From contig OX382277.1 in NCBI GenBank assembly GCA_947507595.1, positions 434,001-498,000 of the forward strand: 64,000 nucleotides of DNA, read 5' to 3'. The DNA is from Pyralis farinalis (lineage: Eukaryota > Arthropoda > Insecta > Lepidoptera > Pyralidae). The notes beneath the pieces were generated by a model. The model ran no database searches. It was not told where the DNA came from and saw nothing but the letters and a program-made list of their open reading frames with translations. Below are positions 10,850-22,294 of the stretch, one piece after another. Each line of letters opens with the position of its first letter. The first letter of the stretch is position 1. The position numbers were made by a program, and so were the translations under genes.

Positions 10850-11095
10850 CATCCGTGGTGTTATTCCTGCATGCGTCTCCTTAATTTTCAGGCAGCTACT
10901 GAAAATCAGTGGTTTGCTCTTTGAGCAAATAATGCACTGAGCCGCTGCCTTTTTGTATCACTGCGACACACAATTTATTGTACAATTACTATTGTATTTG
11001 GTGTTTGCTCATTGTTTACCTGCTAATATTTACTGTTGTGTGTCATGGAGATACAAATAAATGGCTTATCTATCTATATATAATATATGCAATTA
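10850..11095 (+). repeat. LINE 3' UTR with microsatellite tail
   Basis: The sequence ends in tggagatacaaataaatggc followed by ttatctatctatatata, a polyadenylation-like signal and short repeat tail typical of non-LTR element 3' ends. No coding sequence remains. Confidence 0.45.
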
Positions 11096-11224
11096 ATATA
11101 TAATTATATAGGCAATTTCATGGTTTATTTGAATTTAATAAGAAACTAATAATAAATTATATCGCGCTGTGGGTCAAGACCCTTTTTCTAAGGTACGGAT
11201 GGAGCTATTAAGCTAAAATTAATA

Positions 11225-11440
11225 TCAAATACTCAAGTCTGCAATACCTACGAGCAGTGAAAAAGTCAAACTTCTAAGTCAACACAATCAAAAGATACGG
11301 CTGTTTATGCCTAGTATATGCGCATATTTTGCTAATCTCAAGAGAATCAAAACCTATAGGGTACTTCCCGTTAACCTAGAATCATGAAATTTGGTAAGAA
11401 GCAATGTCATGTAGCACAAGTACTACATCACATCACCTTC
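11225..11440 (+). repeat. Dispersed repeat R6, copy 1
   Basis: Shares long near-identical blocks with 54400-54610, for example gggtacttcccgtt, acctagaatcatgaaatttg and gtaagaagcaatgtcatgta. Family not identified; no coding content. Confidence 0.75.
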
Positions 11441-11904
11441 TGATAAAACACGACCAATTTGGTCACGGTAGGTAAGTCTTGGCCGGCTCCTACATCTATT
11501 ATCTATCTATCTATCTATTCTACTTTTGCGTTGTATATCTGTTTCGTCATTCTTTCTTCCTGTATTCTTTCAACATGTTCTTTCTATCACCAACGGAGCA
11601 TGCCTTTTCTTATTTTAACATCGACGCTCTCTTTCAGACCAACTCTATTTCTAACATATTTGCGAATACGGTCTACAAGCGTTACGCCACAAATTTTGCG
11701 CAACGCTCGCATTTCGACCACGTTTATTTCATGCTCTCGCTGCCATACCGAGCTCTCGCTTCTATAAGTAAGCGTCGGGACCAGCACTGCATTGTGTATA
11801 GCGAACTGCGGACTCCGGAGTTCGTTCCTTATTTTTATAGGTTTGACTTTTACGAAAATATCCGGCCGCCGCGCCGTGCACCCTACGTATAGTTCGCACT
11901 GCAC
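11441..11904 (-). pseudogene. RTE-type LINE, C-terminal RT fragment
   Basis: The minus-strand frame 11904-11587 encodes AIHNAVLVPTLTYRSES, VWQREHEINVVEMRALRK, ICGVTLVDRIR and DVKIRKGMLRW, the region after the RT catalytic core in RTE-type LINEs. The catalytic domain is absent and the frame is lost toward 11441, where the family 3' UTR word ggtaggtaagtcttgg (plus strand) remains, interrupted by an ATCT microsatellite. It is a dead 5'-truncated copy; relatives lie at 14878, 25150, 35665 and 57180. Confidence 0.7.
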
Positions 11905-12029
11905 GTGATAACTATTGATTTTCTGTCATCAGATTGTTTCCTTTGTATTTTCCTGACTTCCAGTTTCTTCCACTTGTCATAATGTAAATAGATTTGTTCG
12001 TAAATACCGAATAAAGAAATGTGTGTTCA

Positions 12030-12213
12030 TCAAATGTATCTGTGCTATACATTTTTATTTAGCAATGGATATTGGTAAAAATGTGTTCCTAAATAAGTAG
12101 TGCGCTCTATAAAATAAACAAAATAGCTGGAAAAAACTGCTATTTTAGCCTATTATGTCTATGTTCAATCCACAGTCAGATGTGGACTTTTAATATGTGT
12201 AGATAGCGTCGAC
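12030..12213. other. Short anonymous AT-rich spacer
   Basis: AT-rich sequence with an AATAAA at about 12010 just upstream; nothing else recognisable before the satellite. Confidence 0.4.
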
Positions 12214-14025
12214 TTTTAACGAGTCCTCGAGAGAGCCGCGACAGAGACACGAGCGACAGCTTTACACCGCCTGCCTCATGAACACATCATTTTAACGAGG
12301 CCTCGAGAGAGCCGCGACAGAGACACGAGCGACAGCTTTACACCGCCTGCCTCATGAACACATCATTTTAACGAGGCCTCGAGAGAGCCGCGACAGAGAC
12401 ACGAGCGACAGCTTTACACCGCCTGCCTCGTGAACACATCATTTTAACGAGGCCTCGAGAGAGCTGCGACAGAGACACGAGCGACAGCTTTACACCGCCT
12501 GCCTCATGAACACATCATTTTAACGAGGCCTCGAGAGAGCCGCGACAGAGACACGAGCGACAGCTTTACACCGCCTGCCTCGTGAACACATCATTTTAAC
12601 GAGGCCTCGAGAGAGCCGCGACAGAGACACGAGCGACAGCTTTACACCGCCTGCCTCATGAACACATCATTTTAACGAGGCCTCGAGAGAGCCGCGACAG
12701 AGACACGAGCGACAGCTTTACACCGCCTGCCTCGTGAACACATCATTTTAACGAGGCCTCGAGAGAGCCGCGACAGAGACACGAGCGACAGCTTTACACC
12801 GCCTGCCTCATGAACACATCATTTTAACGAGGCCTCGAGAGAGCCGCGACAGAGACATGAGCGACAGCTTTACACCGCCTGCCTCGTGAACACATCATTT
12901 TAACGAGGCCTCGAGAGAGCCGCGACAGAGACACGAGCGACAGCTTTACACCGCCTGCCTCGTGAACACATCATTTTAACGAGGCCTCGAGAGAGCGACA
13001 GAGACACGAGCGACAGCTTTACACCGCCTGCCTCGTGAACACATCATTTTAACGAGGCCTCGAGAGAGCCGCGACAGAGACACGAGCGACAGCTTTACAC
13101 CGCCTGCCTCGTGAACACATCATTTTAACGAGGCCTCGAGAGAGCGACAGAGACACGAGCGACAGCTTTACACCGCCTGCCTCGTGAACACATCATTTTA
13201 ACGAGGCCTCGAGAGAGCCGCGACAGAGACACGAGCGACAGCTTTACACCGCCTGCCTCGTGAACACATCATTTTAACGAGGCCTCGAGAGAGCGACAGA
13301 GACACGAGCGACAGCTTTACACCGCCTGCCTCGTGAACACATCATTTTAACGAGGCCTCGAGAGAGCCGCGACAGAGACACGAGCGACAGCTTTACACCG
13401 CCTGCCTCGTGAACACATCATTTTAACGAGGCCTCGAGAGAGCGACAGAGACACGAGCGACAGCTTTACACCGCCTGCCTCGTGAACACATCATTTTAAC
13501 GAGGCCTCGAGAGAGCCGCGACAGAGACACGAGCGACAGCTTTACACCGCCTGCCTCATGAACACATCATTTTAACGAGGCCTCGAGAGAGCCGCGACAG
13601 AGACACGAGCGACAGCTTTACACCGCCTGCCTCATGAACACATCATTTTAACGAGGCCTCGAGAGAGCCGCGACAGAGACACGAGCGACAGCTTTACACC
13701 GCCTGCCTCGTGAACACATCATTTTAACGAGGCCTCGAGAGAGCCGCGACAGAGACACGAGCGACAGCTTTACACCGCCTGCCTCATGAACACATCATTT
13801 TAACGAGGCCTCGAGAGAGCCGCGACAGAGACACGAGCGACAGCTTTACACCGCCTGCCTCATGAACACATCATTTTAACGAGGCCTCGAGAGAGCCGCG
13901 ACAGAGACACGAGCGACAGCTTTACACCGCCTGCCTCGTGAACGCATCATTTTAACGAGGCCTCGAGAGAGCCGCGACAGAGACACGAGCGACAGCTTTA
14001 CACCGCCTGCCTCATGAACACATCA
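12214..14025 (+). repeat. 76-bp satellite, 24 copies, with a 149-bp higher-order section
   Basis: 24 consecutive units run from ttttaacgaggcctcgagag to ctcatgaacacatca. Twenty are 76 bp; four, starting at 12974, 13123, 13272 and 13421, are 73 bp, having lost ccg from gagccgcgac. The 73-bp units alternate with 76-bp units, forming four 149-bp dimers. A catgaac/cgtgaac variant also alternates over units 2-9. Units are otherwise nearly identical, pointing to recent amplification. Each contains ctcgag and there is no open frame across units. Confidence 0.97.
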
Positions 14026-14870
14026 TTTTCGGTCGGTTAATACATCGCCTTTCTCCAGCTTAGAGGAAAGTTTGTAATGAAAACTAAACGGACATCTCTA
14101 GCAGCTCAAGACGGGGGACGAAGACGAGCAAGGAGCAGCAAAAAACGTCAATCTTACATTATTCATGAAGTAATAGGTATCGAAAATGTACCTGCACGAT
14201 GTGTATAAAAATAAAATACTTGACGATTTAACTAAAAATTAATAACAATCGTTTCTCAGATGAATTCTAGACAAAACAGTCTACTTAATCAAACAATTTT
14301 TAATTATAATTGATGCGTGAATTAATAATCTAATGGCTTATATACTGATTTGTATATATTAGAATGCTACGTATAGCAGATCAGCGTCTGTAATATTCTG
14401 TCTACGTTATTGTACTATACCCTATTTTTAAGCAAAAAAATATATCTAGTTCGTTTGAGTTTCAAATAAAATTGTAAGTAGAAGTAAGTACAATACCGTC
14501 CGTTGACCGCGCCTCGGTCGCGGCTGGCGGCGTGCGGCGGGCGGCGGGCGACGGCGCCCGGTGACCTAGACTACGCTCGTCCTCTACAGTCGACCGTCTT
14601 TCGAAGCCTTTTGTCCGCGTCGCGATAAACTCGCCGTCCGCTGATTGAATTGATTCAGCGATCTGTCTCATTACGGCTTTTGTCGGCGATAAATGGAACC
14701 GTACTTGAGCCGGTCGCTCCGAGCCTCCGAGCGGAGGGGATACATTTAAGTACCGTCATTTATGCGGATTTGACGATAAAGTTTGTGTAAAGCTTCGCTC
14801 GATCGCTGGCAAACAGGAACCCAATGGAAAGAATTGCTATGAAATGTAACGTGCGCTGACTTTGTGTTGG
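14026..14870. other. Anonymous sequence with a GC-rich patch
   Basis: 14500-14570 is strongly GC-rich (ggcggcgtgcggcgggcggc) inside AT-rich surroundings. A minus-strand frame at 14462-14671 (69 codons, RAPSPAARRTPPAATEARST) crosses it. It may be chance in GC-rich DNA or an exon remnant, and no family was recognised. Confidence 0.35.
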
Positions 14871-14872
14871 AA

Positions 14873-15120
14873 ATAGTGTGAATGGAGCGTTGGGAAAACT
14901 TCTTGGCAGTAAAAGCTTGAGCCAGAAGGCACAGCTCGCTATACATAATGCAGTGCTGGTCCTAACGCTTACTTATGGAAGCGAGATCTGGGTATGGCAG
15001 AGAGAGCGTGAAAGTAGAGTAGATGCGGTCGAGATGCGAGTGTTACCTAAAAAAAAAAATTGCGTAACGCTTTAAGACCGTATTCGCAATGATGATGTTA
15101 GATTCAGAGCTCGTTATTGT
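14873..15120 (+). pseudogene. RTE-type LINE fragment
   Basis: The plus-strand frame from 14878 encodes AQLAIHNAVLVLTLTYGSE and VWQRERESRVDAVEMRVL, the same segment as at 11904-11587. A run of A residues near 15050 and a TAA at 15073 break the frame before the usual ICGVTL motif, which is only partly readable. Confidence 0.65.
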
Positions 15121-15164
15121 ACCAATATGCTGGCATGAATTTATTGTAATATCAATATGACAAT

Positions 15165-15375
15165 TTGAAGTGACCAATATTGACAAGTTTCTTTCGGCAT
15201 CTTTTCTTCGCCAATAGTCATTTCATTCATTTCATTTCATAGCATTTTGCTAGCAGATTAAAAAAAATAAAAAATAGTAACATAACAAAATTGAATAAGA
15301 TACAGTAAGATTCTATTATATAGAAAATAAGACGTGTCTAAGTGCCCGCAAAGGCCAAATGGCAAATATAGATAT
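15165..15375 (+). repeat. CR1-like LINE 3' UTR fragment
   Basis: Words gacaagtttctttcggcatc, aagacgtgtctaagtgcccg and aatggcaaatata match the segments at 43785-43975 and 46690-46740, which lie behind LINE ORFs. Only the untranslated tail is present. Confidence 0.6.
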
Positions 15376-15384
15376 TTTATCGTA

Positions 15385-15752
15385 CTTCTTCTTCCAAGCA
15401 TTATCCCGTTTCCTAATTCATTAGTATTGGCGGGGTCCGCTACCTAAGTCTAAGATTTGGCGATGACTTGATTTTTACATAGAGCGACTGCCGTTGGATC
15501 TCCACAACCCGCAGAGAAAACCAGACCTCTTCGGAGCACGCGCCTTTCAAAATATAATTTGATGAATTTGATGAAGTGCGGGCTTCCTCACGATGTTTTA
15601 CAAAGACACGAGCTTTACAAACAGCGAGTGATAATTACGAATATGTACATAAATCCGAAAACATAAATTTAGTACATATCAAGATTCGAACCCGGAACCG
15701 TATATTGAAAAGCTGGTTCTTTATCCTCTAACCTATTACTGTTACAATTTGT
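15385..15752 (-). mobile_element. SINE family 2, minus strand copy
   Basis: Same order of blocks as the copy at 8925-9290 when read on the minus strand: a tRNA-like head with gggttcgaatct and ttagaggataaagaacc, the tttcggatttatgtac block, and a taggtagcggaccccgcc block near the tail. The copy is diverged but nearly full length. Confidence 0.75.
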
Positions 15753-16537
15753 CGTACGTATTGTGCTAACTGCTCTGTGCACAGAACAACGGGTAGAAAA
15801 AAAATAGGTAAATAAACTGACAGAGAGAAAAAGCGAGAAACCACTTCAAATTGATTGTATCACCGTGGTCATGACATGTCGTGACATTTGTCAGTCGAAT
15901 GTAGTGTAGACGATGATAAAATTCAATCGTTCGACACATCGAGCTCGTTTTGATGGCGGTCGGAGTCGGCCGGACACGTTTCTCGAAGATAAAACTCGTT
16001 TGGTTTATTTTAGTGAGCGGTTTGACAATACAGCTTGTTTTTCAAGTTATTGTTAACTATCGTTAAATCCATTAATATCGCGAACTATCCACATTCTCAG
16101 CGGACAACGGGACAGATACATTTGTACGTAATGAAGACTACACGACATTCAACCCTCTTACAATTTAATCATTAAGACATAAACGTATAAAAACTGAAAT
16201 ACTAATTCTCAGAGATTAATCACGTTAACAAAAATATTTGTTTGAAATATACTCGTATTGTCGTCCTCATTAGCGTTTGAAAATTTATAAAAGTAAAATA
16301 AAAATAATATAACTTCCTATGTTGAAAAAATATAAAAATAGTGACCCTTTTTATTTCAATTTGTACGAACAATTACTGCGGGCACCATATAAATGACAGT
16401 TTGAAAAATAACGGTTTTATTCAATTTGCTGCGAGCTTCTACTGGGTAACGGATGGGCGGGCGGCGCCTGGCGCCCATTACTGGTGGTATGCAACCCAAT
16501 ATTTTGAAGAAAGGTAGGGCGCATCAGATCAGCTTGA
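15753..16537. other. Anonymous AT-rich sequence
   Basis: No coding frame, repeat partner or structural signal was recognised, apart from a short GC-rich patch (gggcgggcggcgcctggcgccc) near 16450. Confidence 0.4.
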
Positions 16538-16677
16538 AGTGTCATTTTTAGCATTCACGTTAGATGACCAATGTACATGGAATCTCCATGTCGATCAAGT
16601 GTGTACCAAAATCAACCGCTTTGTATACAATGATATTATAGTAAGTAAAGATGCGTTATATGCTTACAAAATAACCT
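16538..16677 (+). pseudogene. LINE RT fragment (post-catalytic block)
   Basis: A short open frame reads SFLAFTLDDQCTWNLHVDQ, VCTKINRFVYN and DALYAYK before a TAA. This matches the FLGITLD...W..H.....KI block that follows the FADD box in CR1/Jockey-group RTs. The catalytic domain is absent on both sides; it is a relic of about 45 codons. Confidence 0.55.
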
Positions 16678-16859
16678 AAATAAATGATGCAACATAGCTG
16701 CGGCTCGCACACATACGTATTTCTTATTTTACACATATTGCCAAATGAAGTTCTTATTCTTATTTATTGTTTTAGATTTTACTTTAGAAATACTTCTTTA
16801 TTCTTTACTTTATTCTTCGAAACTCAGTGATTAACTGGCAATGATTAACATTGTAATTT

Positions 16860-17095
16860 TAAAATTCGGTCACCACAGGACAGGCATTGCCTAGTGTGGG
16901 TCCAATGGAAATCCTATGACCTTCCCGTAAATAATGTTTTTCACAAATTATCACAAATAATTATTTTTATGTTCAATTAGCATTATTGTCATTATTTTTT
17001 AGTGTAATTAATTATAAAATCTTTTTTTTTTGTTTTGAAAAATGATATCTGTGTTGAAACATTATTAAATAAACATTATTATTATTATTATTAAG
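16860..17095 (+). repeat. LINE-like 3' tail with (ATT)n
   Basis: Sequence ending in gaaacattattaaataaac followed by five ATT units, as in non-LTR elements with a microsatellite tail. No coding sequence is visible. Confidence 0.4.
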
Positions 17096-18215
17096 TAAAA
17101 ACAGAGTAAAAGAGATGACTTAATAAAAACAATAAGAACAAAATAGACAGCTAGCGTTTGTCATTTGCACTTAAATTGATGCAAACGCCACTCTGATCAC
17201 CAATCACTGCACGTTTGACATAGACTAACAAAAATAATGAGACAGAAGGTGCAAAGTTCTCGGTTTTCTTCTTCCCGCGCTTTTGACGAGTGACATTGTT
17301 GTTATATTTGAAATTTTTTCATTCAGTATAAAATTAGTTTTATTTGACAATTTCGATAGTATTTTGTAACATAAGTGCTAGTGAAATTATACAGTAATGA
17401 AAAAACTCAAATAATAACACGTTTATGTACTTTTTGGAAGACGTGAATAAGTTCATCAAGAACACCTTGTAAAAATCACTATCGTTTTACTGTTAATGTA
17501 CATTAGTTTTGTAGTTAATCCCGTTTACTTGGTCCGATTAAACGTTGTATGGAGAAAGGTTGTGAGGTCCGCGACAGACCAGAGGTTAAATCGTTTAGGA
17601 TGGTTTACAGTTAATATACCAGCATTTTGAAAACGACCATTGTCTTAGTAACTTGCCAATTTAGGTCTTTTTCTAACTGTTAATTGACTTTACAATACAT
17701 TTATGTCCACCCATCTGTTAGCAGTATATTTACAATCGGGCGAGTATGTCAGACATGACGGCGCTCTTCTGTGGCTGAATGTCAGACTTCCCTTATCTTC
17801 AGAATGCCACTGGATTTCTGACGATTACTTCATTTTCTGTTAAATATAACTCATGCAGGTTATTAGTAATAATAACTCCTAAAACTACCAAGGCCAGGTT
17901 AAGATAATGGCCCAGTAAATTGACAATTTGAGGATACATGAGTGACGTAAGATTCATCTCTTCCACGATGTCACTGAAGATAAAGGTGAAGACACACTAG
18001 CCTAAGTCTTAAATTGCAAAATGCGTTACGTAGTCGATAACGACCGCGTTAAGTTGCGTTTTGCGAACTCATCATACTCAAGAAAGAAACTTCTACTGGC
18101 CAAATTGTAGCAAGAAAATGTGTAATTTAACTAACATATTTTTATTCAATTTGAACTTTTATAAGCACAAGTACAGAATTCTATTATTTAGAAGTATCAT
18201 CAAAAAACTTAATAG
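17096..18215. other. Anonymous sequence
   Basis: No gene, repeat partner or RNA structure could be recognised. Short plus frames such as 18061-18276 run into the neighbouring SINE and are not genes. Confidence 0.4.
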
Positions 18216-18216
18216 A

Positions 18217-18592
18217 TTCTTTTTTTATACAACGTCAAGAGGCATACAAGCATACAGCCCACCTGATGTAAAGTAGTTACCGCAGCCTATTAATGCTTGT
18301 AATATATTAAGTGTCACACGCACGATTCCTCTTCTGTTGCTATCACAGAAACTCCTTAGAAGCTTACTGGTGACCTCACTCACACGCAGGAACACAGCAA
18401 ACATCAAGAGAGTTGTTATTTTGGCTGCGGTTTCCTTTGGGGTGCAGGTACTTCCGCAAATAGGCTGGTTTGATGCCCCCTCCCTTTCTTAAACATTCAG
18501 ACCAAGACACACATACATGTTCATACACACGCATATTTGTCTTGTGTGGAAGTCGAACCCACGAACGTTGGTGTCAAAGTCGTGTTTCCGAT
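18217..18592 (-). mobile_element. SINE family 1, near full length, minus strand
   Basis: Left end ttttttatacaacgtcaaga is the family 3' end. The body has cagcccacctgatgtaaag and acctcactcacacgcaggaa, and the head has ggaagtcgaacccacgaacg. The right end abuts an R3 repeat at 18595, with no intervening A box, so the head is cut short by a later event. Confidence 0.8.
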
Positions 18593-18594
18593 AC

Positions 18595-18668
18595 CACACA
18601 AAGCAGGTTAGATCAAATTGCATATAAATTTGACTTTCACTAAATAAAGCCTGAAGCTATTAACTGTA
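18595..18668 (+). repeat. Dispersed repeat R3
   Basis: cacacaaagcaggttagatc, aattgcatataaatttgac and gcctgaagctattaac match the R3 core; the 5' part of the core is missing at the SINE junction. Confidence 0.7.
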
Positions 18669-20311
18669 AAGATTTAATTAAATAAACCGATATACGGCCA
18701 TAATATATGTATTTACATGTACGTTTCCTCTGAATTTATTACAATTCCGTCCGCCGCGTCCCCTGCGCACCCTGCGTGGGTGTGTTCTGAGTCAGGAGTT
18801 CCCAAACATTTATTTGCTAGTAAAATGTTTGAAATAGTTATTATACCTGTTTGGCGGGAATCCGTACAACGGGGTATAGATCCCACACGTAAAGCCTCTC
18901 TAGAGAAGATTGATATAACGTGCCCACCGCTACCAGTTCCAGGGAATATGATTATATTCATGAGCAGATCTCGACAAGTTTAGCGACTATTGCGGCGTAG
19001 GTCGGAAATAAAAGAGATATTGACATGCGAAAAAAATCTGCAGGGATTAAGGGTATAACCCTTTTTGATTTTTTTATTTTCTAGAAAAAGGACGAATCTC
19101 TGCTATGCTGCTGTAAGTGACAGTGCGTCTGATACTATAGCCAAGATAAAAAAAAAACTTCAATTCGATAAAATCAAAAATCACTGCACAAGTGGCTTTT
19201 AGAAACACCACAAGAACAAACCTTCTATTCAGTCGATATGGTCAACGCATAAATTAAGTTTAGCGCTAGAGTGACGTGGAATTTGTATACTATTATTTAT
19301 GACTAAATACGTATAAGGATATAGCATTATTTATCTATCAGCATCAGATGCACAAATCGAACATATATGAGCAAATAACAGAATTATTGATTTGTAGTTT
19401 ATTTACTACTTTTAAAATTAATCCACCAAATTTTCGAGAGATCGCTTGTATGTCAGTTTGGCGGCGAACAGATACCGCTGTAATTTTATAGGTATCATAA
19501 ATAAGTTTATCAACATTGTAGAAAGTAATAGTAGAGCGAGCGCTACAGTTTGAGTACTTGTATACGTACGCGGTGGATGTTGGGGCGGTACACCGTGATA
19601 AATGTCGGGCATTTGGCGCGCGAATCACATGCAGAGAGAGGCATTCATTGTGGGCGATGATTCGGAACGATTTCGCGTCTCTCAACAAAGGGATCGTTGT
19701 ATAACACGTACAATGGACATAATAAACGCTGTTTTAAACAGTGTTTTGCAAATGCATACTCGAGACACATTGGAAATATTACTGACACATCTGTGGAATA
19801 CGTAATAATAACTGAAACATATTTTTTATTACGTAATACATAATCTAATCTACTGTTAGATATTTGTAAATAATCTTAAGATAAATTTAGACACAATAAA
19901 AATCATGACATTTAGAAACAAGAATTTTATTATTTACATAATAATGGTTACAAAAGATTCTTGCAAATGGTAAAACATGAATACTTATTTTTTAATAAGG
20001 CGACCTTATTGCTAAATGCAATTAATTCAACTTGACGCTAATATAGGTATAAGAAGTGGAGTCCATTTAATTCTTAGGATTGACTTTAGATCACAATCTG
20101 AACCGGAAAGTACGCGTTAGTAAAGTAAGTTCTCAGTTATGTCGAGTGTCACCTGCGCTCCGAGTATTGAGTAGGGTTGCGCGTGTCCCGGCTGCTACAA
20201 CTGCACATCATTCGCACGCTGTGTCAACAACGCGATACGTCATAATTGTCGGAGAGAATTCGATAGACATTGACTCCGTATTTAAAGCGCAAAAGAAATG
20301 TGTAAAACAAC
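18669..20311. other. Anonymous sequence with short open frames
   Basis: Overlapping frames on both strands at 18713-18983, 19344-19688, 19602-19805 and 20080-20319 show no family features and are mutually incompatible. They are treated as chance frames. No repeat partner was found. Confidence 0.35.
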
Positions 20312-20460
20312 AACTTTGATGCGCCCTATCTCTCTTAAAAACACCCAAACCAAGACAAACAACATGTTCATGCACAAAAATTTTTGTCCTGTGTGGAAAT
20401 CGAACGCACGAGCGTTGGTGTCAAAGTCGCGTCTTTCACGACTGAGCCACCGAGCTCGTC
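20312..20460 (-). mobile_element. SINE family 1, head portion, minus strand
   Basis: On the minus strand it reads gacgagctcggtggctcagt, then a B-box position gcgttcgatttcc and the caggacaaa...catgaacatgtt segment, ending near the gggcgcatcaaag block. The 3' two-thirds of the element is missing. A tatgtatgtatgta microsatellite adjoins it. Confidence 0.75.
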
Positions 20461-21115
20461 ATGTATGTATGTATGTACATCTCGGCAGGTGGTGCACGGT
20501 CACTCCAGCTTGCTGGAACAGCTTTTTCATACTGTTGGCAACGCGCCTGATTTATAATATTCTTATTAGGTCGTACACCGATGTGCATCAGAAACGCATA
20601 TATTATTTGTTCACTCGTTGCAATAACCTCGGTCGAGAATTATTTCCAGTTCAGTTTATCCCAGGATATATTTAAATATTTGTATGTAGCCTTTTTATCT
20701 GTAAACTGAAGTTATTGTGAAAAATCCCTATCATTCCTAAAAGTCGGATTATTACGAGTATATCAAGAGATCCTCGTTGTTCGAGAGAGCAGATAGTTTC
20801 GTTTCTGCTTATCCAAAAAAAAATGGTTTCGTGTAGTAGAATGATAGATTATGTGACAGATTCTGTAATAAAATTATCATTTGAACGAAACACGTTAGCA
20901 ATACACGACAACTCACTAGGACGTATACGTGACATTTACAGACTGTTTTGTCGTACACGACTTTATTTACCGACTTCTAGGATTAGTTAGTTGCGCGAAC
21001 TAGCGCCGTCTGTTACCTATTATTCTTGTTCCATGCATGTAGCCGTCATGTCGATGTTGTTGACATCCCTGTTCTCGACTCCGACACTGATAACTATACA
21101 TTTTGATAACTACTG
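20461..21115. other. Anonymous sequence
   Basis: Nothing recognisable apart from the short ATGT repeat at 20464-20477. Confidence 0.35.
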
Positions 21116-22294
21116 ATGGTGTCGGTACATAAAATAGTAAGGACCCGTAACATGAACAATGCGAGCATCGAATTCAAAATGAAAATGCATCAAAAACTTT
21201 TACAGAATTTTAATTACAAAAGAGTTATAACAATACACGCGATGTCGTTATTAGCAAATTATTTTGCTGCTATAATTGCTGGAGTCCCTCAGGGTTCTGT
21301 ACTGTCTCCGACGCTGTTTCTGCTGCATATCAATGATATGTTGTCAATTGATGGCATTCATCGTTATGCGGACGACGGCACCGGGGACACTTACTATACA
21401 GGCCGTGCAAACATCCCTCGCTCACTTGTGGAGGAAAACCGCGATAAACTTGTGTCTGAAATGGACGGTACTTTGGCTAAAGTATCTGACTGGGGGCGGC
21501 TTAACTTGGTCGAATTCAACCCCAAGAAGACACAAGTTTGCACGTTCACCGCTAAGAAAAATCCATTTTCTGTGGTTCCTACATTTCAGAACACACCCGT
21601 TACCGTCACCAAAAGTATACGGATGCTTGGCGTCGAGATCTCCAGTGAAGTGCAGTATCGAAATCACCTGGAGACAAGGTCAAGCTGGCGTCCAAAAAAC
21701 TTAGTGTGCTCAATAGAGCAAAGCAGTACTTCAATGCGGTGCAAAGACTTATTGTACGAGTATATAAGTCTCAAGTCCGACCGCATATGGAGTACTGTAG
21801 TCACCTTTGGGCGGGAGCACCTGGATACCAGCTAGGACCGTGTGATTCGATTCAGAGACGAGCTGTGAGAATTGTCGACAATCCTAAGCTTACACACGGT
21901 ATTGAACCCTTAAGTTGAAGGAGAGATTTTGCCTCCCTTTGTGTGTTCTACCGATTGTACAACGGGTTGTGTTCTGAAGAGTTGTTCGAAATGATGCTGA
22001 CAGCTACTTTTTAATAACCGCACCGCTCGCCGACGGCGGGGAGTTCACCCCCACACACTGGAACCGCAATGGTCGCGTACTGTGCGGTTCCAGAGAAGTT
22101 TTCTTCCGAGAACTCTCAAGCTCTGGAATAAGCTACCAGCCGAGGTTTTTCCAAGGGACTACAGCATGGAATTCTTCAAGAAATGCGTGAAGAGGTTTTT
22201 AGAGGGTCGGCAACGCATGAGTGACACCCCTGGTGTTGCAAATGTCCATAGACTGCGGTTTACCATCCGGCAGGACGTATGCTTGCCACCTTAG
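21116..22294 (+). pseudogene. Jockey/CR1-group LINE reverse transcriptase, 3' half
   Basis: The main frame (to 21835) contains AGVPQGSVLSPTLFLLHIND, the catalytic YADDGTGD and a thumb region with RLNLVEFNPKKTQVC and MLGVEISSEVQYR. A shift near 21690 moves coding to another frame (21706-21918: LNRAKQYFNAVQRL, VRPHMEYCSHLWAGAP, IQRRAVRIVD). After a stop and a further shift it resumes at 22082-22294 (SFLPRTLKLWNKLPAEVFP, RFLEGRQRM). Endonuclease and RT fingers are absent. The YADD pair is intact but the copy is dead. Confidence 0.8.

Noticed and set aside
11459..11892. Two overlapping plus-strand frames
   Set aside because: They are antisense shadows of the RTE fragment read on the minus strand.
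12214..14025. CRISPR-like array
   Set aside because: Units are contiguous 76-bp repeats with no unique spacers, in eukaryotic DNA; it is a satellite.
18713..18983. Overlapping 82-codon and 88-codon frames
   Set aside because: The frames lie on opposite strands over the same bases, with no motif, start context or neighbour support.
19344..19805. Short frames on both strands
   Set aside because: Mutually overlapping and without recognisable features; likely chance.
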